64,000 nt of DNA from Aeromicrobium sp. A1-2 (GCF_003443875.1 NZ_CP027482.1:2232001-2296000); one strand, 5' to 3'; numbered from the stretch's first letter, positions 1 to 8,885 are shown. Translations and numbers: made by a program. Notes: generated from the sequence alone by a model not told the origin.

Positions 1-62
1 TGGCGCGGCTCGACGCGATGTTCCGCTCCCCGGTCGCGCCCTACACGAGCATCTGGTTCTAG
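1..62 (+). CDS. C-terminal tail of an unidentified protein (cut by window start)
   Basis: The frame beginning at base 3 is open to a TAG at 60-62 and encodes 19 residues ending PYTSIWF. G/C-rich third positions fit coding DNA. The rest of the gene lies outside the window, so no function can be given. It is called a gene end because the sequence after the stop changes to inverted repeats and a regulatory palindrome, as expected of an intergenic region. Confidence 0.4.
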   Translation, partial: ARLDAMFRSPVAPYTSIWF

Positions 63-113
63 CCGCGGGGCGGCTGTTCGGCCAGCGCTCGTGGTGGAAG
101 CCCCGGTCGCGCG

Positions 114-132
114 GAGCGTGGGACGCTCCCAC
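114..132. terminator. Overlapping inverted repeats after the first gene, possible terminator
   Basis: Two overlapping dyads are visible: GAGCGT/ACGCTC around GGG (114-128) and GTGGGA/TCCCAC around CGC (118-132). They lie about 50 bp after the preceding stop and just before the metal-type operator. No T-run follows, so termination is only a possibility; they could also be part of the ZIP promoter region. Confidence 0.25.
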
Positions 133-142
133 TCGGTACAGC

Positions 143-160
143 AATACCCTATGGGGTATT
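143..160. promoter_or_regulatory. CsoR/RcnR-type operator-like palindrome upstream of the ZIP gene
   Basis: AATACCCTATGGGGTATT is an inverted repeat (AATACCC and GGGTATT around four bases). It closely resembles known CsoR operators such as the B. subtilis copZA site, which has an ATACCC...GGGTAT core. It ends 42 bp before the ATG of the ZIP transporter, a position where a bound repressor would block transcription. No CsoR gene is in the window. Operator identity is inferred from similarity. Confidence 0.5.
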
Positions 161-202
161 TTTCCAAGCGTGGGAGCCACCCCGGCGGGATAGGGTCCGG
201 CT

Positions 203-937
203 ATGCCCGTGCTGGCCTGGATCGTCGTCTCGGGACTCGCCATGAGCGCCATCGCCCTGGTCGGCGGCATCTCCGTGCTGATGCCGGAGCGATCCTTTCG
301 ACGCCTCGTGATGCCCTTGGTCGCGCTGGCCGCCGGGGCCCTGCTGGGTGGGGCGATGTTCCACATGCTCCCGGCGTCCGTGGACCAGCTGGGGAACGGC
401 CTGACGGTCTATGTATGGCTCGTCGCGGGGCTGTTCGCGTTCCACGTGCTCGAGCAGTTCCTCCACTGGCACCACTGCCATCGACCCGTGAGCGAGCACC
501 AACCGCTGGGCTACCTGATCCTGGCCGCGGACGGAGTGCACAACCTGATCGGGGGCGTCGCCGTGGGCAGCGCCTTCGTCATCGACATACGCCTGGGAGT
601 CGTCACCTGGATTGTGGCCGCCGCGCACGAGATCCCCCAGGAGCTGGGCGACTTCGGGATCCTGGTCCACAGCGGATGGAGCGCCCGCCACGCCCTGGTC
701 TACAACCTCGCCTCCGCGCTGACCTTCCCACTCGGCGGTGCGCTGGCCTACGCCCTGTCCGACACCATCAATGTCGCGGTCCTCGTACCGTTCGCAGCGG
801 GCAACTTCATCTACATCGCCGTCGCCGACCTCCTGCCGCAGATCACGACGGCACCGGAACCCCGCGAGAAGCTCATCCACTCCGGCACCTTCGCCCTGGG
901 GCTCAGTGCTCTCCTCATCGTCGCCCTCCTCACCTGA
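203..937 (+). CDS. ZIP-family divalent metal transporter
   Basis: A 244-residue polytopic membrane protein, about the usual length for bacterial ZIP transporters, which move Zn2+ or other divalent cations across the inner membrane. The two ZIP signature helices are present: HNLIGGVAVG in the fourth segment and HEIPQELGDFGIL in the fifth; the latter is the conserved metal-binding HEIPxELGD block. A His-rich stretch (HWHHCH, near residues 91-96) lies in the cytosolic loop where many ZIP proteins bind metal. The start is the ATG at 203; its ribosome-binding site is weak. A CsoR-like palindrome just upstream suggests metal-responsive repression. The gene is convergent with the ketone carboxylase operon. 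Exact metal specificity cannot be read from the sequence. Confidence 0.9.
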   Translation: MPVLAWIVVSGLAMSAIALVGGISVLMPERSFRRLVMPLVALAAGALLGGAMFHMLPASVDQLGNGLTVYVWLVAGLFAFHVLEQFLHWHHCHRPVSEHQPLGYLILAADGVHNLIGGVAVGSAFVIDIRLGVVTWIVAAAHEIPQELGDFGILVHSGWSARHALVYNLASALTFPLGGALAYALSDTINVAVLVPFAAGNFIYIAVADLLPQITTAPEPREKLIHSGTFALGLSALLIVALLT

Positions 938-997
938 GCGCAAGTCCTTCGATCCGCCGACGCGGCCAGCTCACCGCATGGCAGAGGCACCGACCAG

Positions 998-1825
998 TCA
1001 GACCATCTCGCCGATCCTGGACCGGACGATCTCGGGGACAGCCGCCTCCGGGACAGCGCCCAGCAGGAAGTCGCCCGCCGGAGTCGCTGCGCCGGAGGCC
1101 GACCAAAACCCTTCCGGGATCAGCGCTCCCGCAACGTCGCTACCCCACACCTGGACGGCGTCATCGCTCCGCATGGCGAGGCTCCATCCATAGTTGGAGG
1201 TCGCGTTCGCCAACGGCGTGTAGACGGACAGGGCAACCGGCGAGCCGCCCGCACCGCTGCCGCGGTCGCGGTCGCGGTCGCGGTCGCGGTCGTCGAGCAT
1301 GACCGCAGCGATCGGAAGACTCGCAAAGCCCCGCAACCAGTCGGCGACGTACATCGACGCATTCTCTGCGTCATCACTGTCGAGCGCATCGGTCGTGGCG
1401 GCACCGGAGAAGGCATGAGTCCGCTCGAGCCAGCGTCGCGGAGACGGAATGTGCAGGATGACCGGGCGTCGTTGGGTCTGGGTGAAGATCGTCACGAGCT
1501 CCAGGACCTGCCGGTTCGACTCCGGGTCGGCGAGCAACGTTCGCAATGCGTATCCCGTGCGTGTCTTGGCAGCCATCGACGCCCGCAGACCTTCGTCCGA
1601 CGCCACCCGGTGGTCATACCACCGGTCGAGCGCGACCAAGGTTGCATCGGGGTCGAGCAGCCCCTGTGCCTGACTGACGAAGTTGGCGTACGCCATCGTG
1701 TCGCGCCAAGGGACGTCCTTGCCCTGCAGGACGACGCACTGCGCCCAGTCATGGGCGTCCAGGATGACGGCCGTCCGGCGACCGGACGGGGGGTGTGCAA
1801 TGAGGGAGTTCAGGTCTGTGGTCAT
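998..1825 (-). CDS. Accessory (epsilon-like) subunit of the ketone carboxylase operon
   Basis: 275 residues, about 29 kDa, last gene of the five-gene carboxylase operon. I do not recognise a domain with confidence. Its position and size match ApcE, the separate fifth subunit (about 34 kDa) of acetophenone carboxylase in Aromatoleum, so an accessory role is inferred from context only. Start: the ATG at 1825 follows AAGGAGG at ideal spacing; the same frame is open to 1894, but that upstream part is not plausible coding. Internally it contains a run of alternating Asp-Arg (DRDRDRDRDR) encoded by a perfect 6-bp tandem repeat, a low-complexity linker between the N-terminal half and a C-terminal part rich in small residues. 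No signal peptide or membrane segment is seen. Confidence 0.6.
   Translation of the reverse strand: MTTDLNSLIAHPPSGRRTAVILDAHDWAQCVVLQGKDVPWRDTMAYANFVSQAQGLLDPDATLVALDRWYDHRVASDEGLRASMAAKTRTGYALRTLLADPESNRQVLELVTIFTQTQRRPVILHIPSPRRWLERTHAFSGAATTDALDSDDAENASMYVADWLRGFASLPIAAVMLDDRDRDRDRDRGSGAGGSPVALSVYTPLANATSNYGWSLAMRSDDAVQVWGSDVAGALIPEGFWSASGAATPAGDFLLGAVPEAAVPEIVRSRIGEMV
1261..1290. repeat. Hexanucleotide tandem repeat, 5 x CGCGGT
   Basis: Five perfect copies of CGCGGT lie inside the epsilon-like gene, in frame, and encode alternating Arg/Asp on the minus strand. Gain or loss of a unit would keep the frame, so copy number may vary between strains. Confidence 0.9.
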
Positions 1826-1906
1826 AGATCCTCCTTGATGACGATGCCGTGGTCGTGGTCGGTCGCGCCGCCCAGAGGCAACGCGACCGACCACCCGAGC
1901 GGAAGC

Positions 1907-4240
1907 TCAGGACTTGTGCGAGACCGTCTCGCCGTACTTCTGCTCGAGCTCGAGCACACGCGCTTCGAGCTCACTGATCTTCAGGACTCGGCGATCCGGC
2001 ACCATGATCAGCGGCAGGTCGGCGAGCTTGCCCTTGACCCGCTCCGGCTCGAGACCGCCCCAATGAGTGGCGAACAACTCCTCGTCGTCACCCTGTCCCC
2101 ACGACCCGTAGTACAACAGCTCCTTCGGCGGTTCCGGCTGGACGAACTCCTGCACGAACTCGGCGTACGGCTTGCCGCGTGAGATCCGATCCCGGCGGAT
2201 CTGCGACCTGAGCGCCCTGGTGCCCTCCTCGTCGACGACGAAGGTCTCGGGAACCCACACCACCCCATAGACGTCGGTGGCGACCTGGGCGGAGATCCTG
2301 TCGATCTGCAGGTCGGTGACCACCATCTCGGGATCGCGCTCGATCACATCGCCGTAGCCGCCGCCGGACCCCTGGGCGATCATGTACATCTCGCCCTCCT
2401 TGGCGACGTCGAACTGCAGGCCCATGTGGGCCGACTGGTAGTCGGCACCCTCGTACGGCTGCTCGTTCATCACGCGTTCCATCGAGAGGTCGAACTCTGC
2501 CGGGTCGTCCTTGATGATGTCGTAGATGTTGATGCCCTTGACCATTGCCAGCGGGTAGGCCGGGCAGCCATAGCCTCCGAACATTCCGGGCACTGAGGAG
2601 AACTTCGACCCGGACGTGACCGTCATGAAACCCCAGCTCGGAGTGCCGCGCGAGGCCACGATCATCTCGTAGCCCATGCCACCGCGAAACTTGCCGAAGC
2701 CCTGGTTGTCGCGGACGATTCGCTTGCTCACGAGCTGCAGGAACGGAACTTCCTCCTCCATGACCTCCTGCTCACCGATGTCCGCCATGGCGCAGAACAG
2801 CGGCGCTACAGCGTCCTCACCATCGCGAAAGGCCTTCGCTCCGCCGCCCATGCCGTTGAGGTCTGCGCACAGGTTGCCGACCTGCTCACCGTTCTGGGTC
2901 GTACCTCCCCACAAGAAGTCGTTGATCTGGTTGAACCACGGGGCCACCACGTTCGAGTACTTCTGCGGAGCCGAGAACTGCATCTTGGCGAACGCCGTCT
3001 GCAGCGCGGAGAAGCCGCGGAACGATGCCTGGAGGGACTGTCCGACCGGCGCGTCGTAACCCGCGTCCGCCCAGCTGTGCTCCTCGGTGATGACCTCGAT
3101 CGGCGACAGTGCGCCCGTGCTCCTGGGCAGGTCCGGCCAGTAGTACGAGAGGATCGCCTGCGCCATGAACGACTTGGTCGAGGCAAGGGGTGAGTTGATC
3201 GCCCGGTTGAGGATCTCCGGTCCGGTGCCCGTCAGGTCGACGATCATCCGGTCACCCTTGATCGTGATCTTGCAGGCGAACTTGATGAGAATGTTCTCCT
3301 TCAGCGTCGAGTCGACGAACTGGTTGAAGGTCACGGTGCCGTCCGGGAGCTCGGTGATGCGCCGGCGAACCTCCTTCTCGACGTCCTCGACAGTCACCCG
3401 CAGCGCCGCGACGAAAGTCTCCTGACCCACCTCGTCGATCAGTCGGTCGACGGTGTCCATGATGCGGCGCACGGCTCCCATCTTGACCTTGATGTCGGCG
3501 AGCATCAGCTTGGGATCGCGAGTGGAGTGCTGCAGGAAGGTCAGCAGGTCACGCCGAAGGTGCCCCTCCTCGACGATCTTGATCGGCGAGGCGCGGAGTC
3601 CGTCGTCGAAGGGCGTCTCCGAGCCTGACGGCATCCCGCCGGGCTCGCACGCCCCGTTCTCGCCTTCATGGATCGTGGCACCGACCCACGCGATGATCTC
3701 CCCGTCCCGGACCACCGGGACGAGCATCGACTGGTCGGTGTTGTGCACCATCCCGAAGCGGGAGTCGTTGTGGAAGAAGCCGTCACCGGCTCGGATCCCG
3801 ACCGTCGGCTCGTTCTTCCAGTTCTTCATGATGTAGCGGATGGGGTGGTGCAACACGGCCGAGAAGGCGATGACGCCACGGTTCGACAGGTAGGTCACGT
3901 CGCCCTCGGCGGTGTAGACCGCGCACGACAGGTCCGCCCACTTGGCACCCGGGGCAGCGCCCATGCTCTCGCACATCTCAAAGGCCTCATCGAGCGCGCC
4001 GGCGAGCCGCTTGCGGATCCGGTCGAACTCGATCGTGTCGATCCCCTTGCCGATGCACTCCTCCTCGTACACGGTGCGGGGCATGATCTCGTGGTGCCGC
4101 ATGATCGCCGGGTCCGGGCCGAGGAAGAGAGTCGTCTCGTCCATGAACTTGTCGACCCATTCCTGCTCCTGCGAGCTCAACAGCTGGGTGTCGTCATTGT
4201 CGTCTGATGCTGCCGCGATGTCCTGGGTGGTGAGTGTCAT
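1907..4240 (-). CDS. Ketone carboxylase large subunit, hydantoinase B/oxoprolinase (HyuB) family
   Basis: 777 residues, about 85 kDa, equal in size to the HyuB-type subunit of acetone carboxylase. In acetone and acetophenone carboxylases this subunit is where the activated ketone and carboxyphosphate are joined. HyuB features are visible: the EIMPRTVYEEE entry, HNTDQSMLVPVV and the glycine-rich FGKFRGGMGYEMI and GGYGCPAYP blocks, and a C-terminal GSGGGYGDVIERDPEMV segment. It starts at ATG 4240 with AAGGAG 10 bp upstream and follows the HyuA gene after 51 bp, so it is in the same transcript. The end is rich in Lys/Glu. Which ketone it takes is not decidable here; the neighbouring SCOT-type CoA-transferase favours acetone (product acetoacetate). 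Confidence 0.85.
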   Translation of the reverse strand: MTLTTQDIAAASDDNDDTQLLSSQEQEWVDKFMDETTLFLGPDPAIMRHHEIMPRTVYEEECIGKGIDTIEFDRIRKRLAGALDEAFEMCESMGAAPGAKWADLSCAVYTAEGDVTYLSNRGVIAFSAVLHHPIRYIMKNWKNEPTVGIRAGDGFFHNDSRFGMVHNTDQSMLVPVVRDGEIIAWVGATIHEGENGACEPGGMPSGSETPFDDGLRASPIKIVEEGHLRRDLLTFLQHSTRDPKLMLADIKVKMGAVRRIMDTVDRLIDEVGQETFVAALRVTVEDVEKEVRRRITELPDGTVTFNQFVDSTLKENILIKFACKITIKGDRMIVDLTGTGPEILNRAINSPLASTKSFMAQAILSYYWPDLPRSTGALSPIEVITEEHSWADAGYDAPVGQSLQASFRGFSALQTAFAKMQFSAPQKYSNVVAPWFNQINDFLWGGTTQNGEQVGNLCADLNGMGGGAKAFRDGEDAVAPLFCAMADIGEQEVMEEEVPFLQLVSKRIVRDNQGFGKFRGGMGYEMIVASRGTPSWGFMTVTSGSKFSSVPGMFGGYGCPAYPLAMVKGINIYDIIKDDPAEFDLSMERVMNEQPYEGADYQSAHMGLQFDVAKEGEMYMIAQGSGGGYGDVIERDPEMVVTDLQIDRISAQVATDVYGVVWVPETFVVDEEGTRALRSQIRRDRISRGKPYAEFVQEFVQPEPPKELLYYGSWGQGDDEELFATHWGGLEPERVKGKLADLPLIMVPDRRVLKISELEARVLELEQKYGETVSHKS

Positions 4241-4291
4241 TGCTCTTACGCTCCTTGTTGTCTCAATGCCGGATGGTGGATGGTTTGGTGA

Positions 4292-6418
4292 TCACTCGCT
4301 GAGCAACCACACGGCACCCTGGACCGTGGGCTCCAACCGCCAGCCCGGTTCGACCAGGTAGGTCGTGTTCTCGGTCGTGACGATGGCTGGGCCGTGGATG
4401 ACGAACTCGTGCTTGATCGCCTCGGCGTCGTAGACGGGCGTGACAACCGCCCCGTCCACGCCCGGGAAGTGCACCTCACGGCTCGACACGGCATCGGGCC
4501 GCGTCTTGTCGCCACCGGCGTGGATCGAGTCGAACTTGACGACCTCGCCCTCGATGAACGAGGCCACGCGGATCGTCTGCACCCGGATCCCGGCCTCGGG
4601 AGCCTGCGTGCCCTCGCCGTAGCGCTCACCGAAGATGTCCGAGAAGGTCTTGATGAGGTGCAGGACGTCGGCAACACCCGCGACCCGGTTGATGTCGAAG
4701 GCCACCGCCGTCGTGACCAGCTGATTGCCGTATCGCATGTCCATCTCGAGGCGGTAGCGGACGTCGGCTTTGTCGTAGCCCTGGCGCACCAGGTCTTCGG
4801 CCCCCTTGGCCTCGAGCTCCTCGATGTAGCCGTTCATCGCCGCGTACTGGCGATACAGGCTGCGCTTCAGCGGCTCGTACAGCACGACGTACGCGCTGCG
4901 CTCGTGGATGTGGAGGGGACGCATGTTCCCCGCTCCCAGGGCGGAGAACACCGACGCGAACGGCGGGAACAGGATCTTCTTGATCCCCGCACTGGTGGCG
5001 ATGCCACACGCATGCAGCGGCCCGTTGCCGCCGTAGGCCAACATCGTGTAGTCCTCGATCAGGCCACCACGCGACCGCAGCTCCTTCTCGATGCCGATCG
5101 CCATCTGCTCGTCGACGGTGCTCTTGATGATCTTGGCCGTCTCGATGTGGTCAAGGTCCAGCTCGTCACAGAATGCCTCCTCGATCGCGTAGACCGAACG
5201 CTTCGGATTGAGCTGGATGTGACCGTTCGCGTAGTTGTCGGGATCGAGGTAGCCCAGGACGAGATCGGCATCGGTCACGGTGGGTTGGAGCCCTCCGCGG
5301 TCGTAGCAGGCAGGGCCCGGATCAGAGCCTGCTGACTCGGGGCCGATCTGGATCGAGTGGTGGATGCGGTTGTACGACGCGATCGATCCTCCGCCGGCTC
5401 CCAGGGTGTTGAGGTGGATCATCGGTGCCGACACCATCCAACGCCCGATGGTGGGCTGGAAGTCGTAGTGGCGGATGCCTCCCTCAGGCACCAGGCCGAT
5501 GTCGAAGGAGGTCCCTCCCATGTCCATCGACACGACGTCGCCGAGCCCCGTCGACTCCGAGAGGTGCTGGGCCGCGCCGACGCCGGCGATCGGACCCGAG
5601 TGGATGGTCTGCAGCGCATCGGTCGAGTTCGGCTGCGCCATGCCTCCGGAGTTGTGGATCACCAGCATCGGCTTGTCGTAGCCGGAGTCGCGCAAGTTGT
5701 TCGACAGCTGATTGAGCGCGTGGAACATCGTCTCGTGGAGGAAGGCGTCGACGATCGTGGCCATGGCCCGGACGTACTCGCCCTTGCGGCCGGAGACCTG
5801 ACTGCTGAGGAGCACCGGGATCGATCCGAGCTCGTGCGTGGGGTACTCGTCGAGGATGATCTCCAGGACTCGTTCCTCGTGCGCCGAGTTCTCGGTCGCG
5901 TTGGTCAACGCAACGACGATGGCCTCGGCACCCCCGTCGACCAGCGATCGGACCTGGGTGCGCACGTCGTCGTACCGCAGAGGCACGAGCACTTCGCCCA
6001 CCGAGTCTATGCGCTCCTTGACCGAGCGGATGAGCTGACGGGGAACCAGGGGTTCGGGTCGTTGCGCGTCGGGCATGTCACCCTGTTTGACGCCATCGAG
6101 CCCTTCGCCGTAACCCCGACCACGAGACAACGGGATGGTGTCCTCGAAGCCGTGGGTCACCAGGGCTGCGACCCGAGGACCCTTGCCCTCGATGAGCGCG
6201 TTGGTGCCGAGGGTCGTCGCGTACCTGACCGAGTCAACCTCCCGCAGGGCGGTTTCACGGCTGATGCCGGCCCGCTCGCACGCGCGGTCGAGGGCCTCGT
6301 TGAAGCCCAGCGCCAGGTTGTGGTGGGTCGTCAGCGCCTTGGACTCGATGTAGAGGTCGTCCCATACGAAGAAGCAGTCACTGAACGTGCCGCCGATGTC
6401 GACAGAGATGCGTTTCAT
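4292..6418 (-). CDS. Ketone carboxylase ATP-dependent subunit, hydantoinase A (HyuA) family
   Basis: 708 residues, about 77 kDa, matching the HyuA-type subunit of acetone carboxylase. The ASKHA ATP-binding signature is complete: VDIGGTFSD at the N-terminus (phosphate 1), DMGGTSFDIG (phosphate 2), the LGAGGGSIA loop, DPGPACY and the adenosine motif AYGGNGPLHA. The family uses ATP to phosphorylate the ketone enolate or bicarbonate before C-C bond formation by the HyuB subunit. It begins two bases after the stop of the zinc subunit gene, so translation is probably coupled. This is the better conserved of the two HyuA paralogues in the operon; having two is the hallmark of acetophenone carboxylase (alpha and alpha-prime) rather than three-subunit acetone carboxylase. 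Confidence 0.88.
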   Translation of the reverse strand: MKRISVDIGGTFSDCFFVWDDLYIESKALTTHHNLALGFNEALDRACERAGISRETALREVDSVRYATTLGTNALIEGKGPRVAALVTHGFEDTIPLSRGRGYGEGLDGVKQGDMPDAQRPEPLVPRQLIRSVKERIDSVGEVLVPLRYDDVRTQVRSLVDGGAEAIVVALTNATENSAHEERVLEIILDEYPTHELGSIPVLLSSQVSGRKGEYVRAMATIVDAFLHETMFHALNQLSNNLRDSGYDKPMLVIHNSGGMAQPNSTDALQTIHSGPIAGVGAAQHLSESTGLGDVVSMDMGGTSFDIGLVPEGGIRHYDFQPTIGRWMVSAPMIHLNTLGAGGGSIASYNRIHHSIQIGPESAGSDPGPACYDRGGLQPTVTDADLVLGYLDPDNYANGHIQLNPKRSVYAIEEAFCDELDLDHIETAKIIKSTVDEQMAIGIEKELRSRGGLIEDYTMLAYGGNGPLHACGIATSAGIKKILFPPFASVFSALGAGNMRPLHIHERSAYVVLYEPLKRSLYRQYAAMNGYIEELEAKGAEDLVRQGYDKADVRYRLEMDMRYGNQLVTTAVAFDINRVAGVADVLHLIKTFSDIFGERYGEGTQAPEAGIRVQTIRVASFIEGEVVKFDSIHAGGDKTRPDAVSSREVHFPGVDGAVVTPVYDAEAIKHEFVIHGPAIVTTENTTYLVEPGWRLEPTVQGAVWLLSE

Positions 6419-6420
6419 GG

Positions 6421-6867
6421 TCAGTGACCGCCATTCGTGTGGTTGTGTCCGGCCGACTCGAACCGGGCGCTGAGATCGGTGACGGCGTTCTCACCGGGGC
6501 CGTAGTTGATGACTTCCTCGGGGTTGCCGCCGTGGGCATCCCATTTCTCCCGCAGGGAGTCGATGTCCCAGAGCATGTCGACGGTTGGCGGGTGGCCGGG
6601 CGGGAGGTACTCGGCCTCGATCTGCGTGCCGCAGGTCGGGCAGTAGAACTCCAGGATCCGGCAGAAAGCCGGATCAGGCGAGAAGGTGAACTCGTACTTT
6701 TCCGGATCGATGATGGGCGGGTGGATCTCCCGGGGGTCACGGTCATAGACCAGCGTCCCCTCCTTGTAGTTGCCGCGAGCATCCCCGAGGTCGTGGCTGC
6801 ACACGCGGCACACCCACCGCTCGGTGTCGAGGTCGATGAAGAGGTATTCGGTCATGGGAACTCGCAT
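6421..6867 (-). CDS. Ketone carboxylase small zinc-binding subunit (AcxC/ApcB-like)
   Basis: 148 residues. Two Cys pairs, CRVC near residue 20 and CPTC near residue 75, form a probable four-Cys zinc site, as expected of the small subunit of acetone carboxylase (gamma, about 19 kDa) and acetophenone carboxylase (beta, about 15 kDa). Between them lie HPPIIDPEKYEF and FCRILEFYC. Start: the ATG at 6867 has AAAGG at good distance; an in-frame ATG at 6891 is possible but has no ribosome-binding site. The gene sits between the two HyuA paralogues, the same relative place as apcB. It probably scaffolds the complex; a direct catalytic role is not evident. Confidence 0.8.
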   Translation of the reverse strand: MRVPMTEYLFIDLDTERWVCRVCSHDLGDARGNYKEGTLVYDRDPREIHPPIIDPEKYEFTFSPDPAFCRILEFYCPTCGTQIEAEYLPPGHPPTVDMLWDIDSLREKWDAHGGNPEEVINYGPGENAVTDLSARFESAGHNHTNGGH

Positions 6868-6921
6868 GGTGTCCGTGCCTTTCGTCAGCATGGTGATATC
6901 CAGCTGGTTAGCGGTTGATGG

Positions 6922-8772
6922 TCAGTGGTCGGTCAGGATCAGGTCACCGGCGGCGGAGACCTCCAGGGCCCAGCCGGCGGGCACCCGGGCCGTGAAGAAA
7001 GGGCCCTCGACGATCGCGGGGCCGGAGGCTCTGGCACCCGGAACCTGGTCCTGGAGCTGGTAGACAGCCACCTGATCGACCTGTGTCGCGGTGGACCGGA
7101 CCTGCCTGCTGCCCGAGGACACGGCATCGCTCTTGGCTTCCGGCGAGCCGCCCAGGATCGTGGGATGCGGCAGGGCGAAGGTCGCCCGGAGGGAGAGGAT
7201 CTGCTGTCCTTCCTCGGTCAGCATGTCCCACTCCAGGTCACAGTCGGCCAGGTCGTGGCCTTCCTGGAACATGTCGCGCGAGGCCTTGGTCTCCAACGTT
7301 CGGCGGGCCTGCGCGACCTGCTCGTCGCTGTGCCCCGAGACGTTGGTCTCGTAGGTCTGGGCGATGTCGGAGAAGCTGATCCCGAACGCGGAGAAGACGG
7401 CGGCCAGGCGCGGGACCAGGACCTGATGAACTCCCGCGATGCTTGCGGCAGCACAGGCGTTCATCGGACCTCCGCCGCCGAAGGCCGCCACGGTCGTGTC
7501 GGCGCTGCTCACGAGGTCGCCGAAGGACGCCGACAAGGCACGCGAGTAGGTGTGCTCCATCCGCACCAGCGCCTCCTCGACGCTGATGCCGAGTGGCTCG
7601 GCGATCGTGGTGGCGACCACCGCTCTCGCCCGGTCCGAGTCAAGGGCCATCTCGCCGTTCAGGTACGTCTCGGGATCCAGCACGCCCAGTAGCAGATTGA
7701 CGTCGGTGATCGTCGCCTGGTTGCCACCGAAGCCGAAGCAGGCAGGTCCCGGCGCCGCTCCTACGCTCTCGGGGCCCACCGTGATCTCGCCGTCACGGAC
7801 CGCGATGATCGAGCTGCCGCCGACGCCGGCCGATCGCACGTTGCTCATCTCGTAGGAGATGTCGACACCGCGGACCGAACCACGCCGGTCGGCGGCGATA
7901 GCGAAGTGGTCCACCGTGCCGACGTCGGTGGTCGTGCCGCCGACGTCGATCATCAGGACGCTCTCCAGCCTGTACGCCTCGGCGAGGGCGCGCGTCCCTT
8001 CGAGGCCGCCGCGCGGACCGGACGAGTACGTCTTGAGCGCAACGGACTTGGCCACCCGGGATGACGCGCCGTCGTTGCGGTAGATCAGCAGTGGATTCTT
8101 GACCTTGTGTGCGCGCAGGCGGTGCTCGGCGCTGTAGAGGAACCGCTCGACCGTCGGGTGCAGGAACGTGTTGAGGATGCCGGACCAGATCTGGCGTTCG
8201 CGCGACGTGTCGCTGGCGAACTCCCACGAGAACAGGATCGGCACGGAGCCGAGCAGATGGCGCGGGAAGTTCTTGAGCATCGCCCGCTTGTACAGGTGCT
8301 CCCTCTCCAGGCTGCTCGCGGCGACGACGAGCCGCTCGGCGCCGGCCGTGGTCAGCCGGTTGATCTCGGCCACGAGGGTCGCGATCATCTCGTCCTCGTC
8401 GTCGGACGCCGGGAGCACTGAGATGCGAGCACCGATCAGGTCGTCGAACAGCGAGCTCGACTCCGGCGAGGATCGCAAGGTCTCGGCGAGACCGGCGTCG
8501 TCGGTGATGAGACCGACGAGCGGCCCCTTGCGCTCGACGAGTGCGTTGGTTCCCTGGGTCGAGGAGTAGCGGATGTGCCGGGTCGAGTGCAGGAGCCGCG
8601 GCAGGTCAGCCTCGCCGAAGATCTCGGCAGATGCCTTCGTCATCCCGTCGAAGAGGCACTGCGAGAGATCGACGGGTGTGGTGAGCGTCTTGGTGAAGCT
8701 GAAGTCCGCTCCGCTGCCCACGACGATGTCGGTGAGCGTCCCACCGTTGTCGATGTTGATGAGCCGTTCCAT
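6922..8772 (-). CDS. Second ATP-dependent HyuA-family subunit of the ketone carboxylase
   Basis: 616 residues. ASKHA motifs are present but diverged: the first loop reads IDNGGTLTD (Asn for the usual Ile/Val), then IDVGGTTTDVG, a GVGGSSII loop, APGPACFGFGG and AFGGGGPMNACA. It is the promoter-proximal gene. ATG 8772 has AAAGGA upstream; the frame runs open to 8886 but the extra residues do not match the family, whose proteins begin at this glycine loop. Two non-identical HyuA subunits plus HyuB and a zinc subunit match the alpha, alpha-prime, beta, gamma core of acetophenone carboxylase, where each HyuA is thought to activate one of the two substrates with ATP. Function is by family and gene order. 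Confidence 0.82.
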   Translation of the reverse strand: MERLINIDNGGTLTDIVVGSGADFSFTKTLTTPVDLSQCLFDGMTKASAEIFGEADLPRLLHSTRHIRYSSTQGTNALVERKGPLVGLITDDAGLAETLRSSPESSSLFDDLIGARISVLPASDDEDEMIATLVAEINRLTTAGAERLVVAASSLEREHLYKRAMLKNFPRHLLGSVPILFSWEFASDTSRERQIWSGILNTFLHPTVERFLYSAEHRLRAHKVKNPLLIYRNDGASSRVAKSVALKTYSSGPRGGLEGTRALAEAYRLESVLMIDVGGTTTDVGTVDHFAIAADRRGSVRGVDISYEMSNVRSAGVGGSSIIAVRDGEITVGPESVGAAPGPACFGFGGNQATITDVNLLLGVLDPETYLNGEMALDSDRARAVVATTIAEPLGISVEEALVRMEHTYSRALSASFGDLVSSADTTVAAFGGGGPMNACAAASIAGVHQVLVPRLAAVFSAFGISFSDIAQTYETNVSGHSDEQVAQARRTLETKASRDMFQEGHDLADCDLEWDMLTEEGQQILSLRATFALPHPTILGGSPEAKSDAVSSGSRQVRSTATQVDQVAVYQLQDQVPGARASGPAIVEGPFFTARVPAGWALEVSAAGDLILTDH

Positions 8773-8850
8773 GAGGGTCCTTTGCCTGGTGTGAGTGTCG
8801 AGTCGCAGCTGGATCGCTGCGGTCGTTTGCCACAGATCCACCGTGACCCA

Positions 8851-8885
8851 GGTCTCACCCCGGTGACCTGTCTCACATTCGGACA
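8851..8885. promoter_or_regulatory. Candidate activator-binding repeats between carboxylase operon and activator gene
   Basis: In the 179-bp divergent intergenic region the heptamer GTCTCAC occurs twice as direct repeats 18 bp apart (8852-8858 and 8870-8876). The second is part of a TGTC-N9-GACA dyad (8869-8885), and the first lies in an imperfect dyad GGTC...GACC (8851-8868). This arrangement is what an upstream activating sequence for the adjacent AcoR-like activator would look like. No sigma-54 type -24/-12 element was found. Binding is inferred. Confidence 0.35.

Noticed and set aside
91-1302. A 403-residue plus-strand frame across the ZIP gene
   Set aside because: It is a shifted shadow of the ZIP gene with Arg/Pro-rich nonsense composition.
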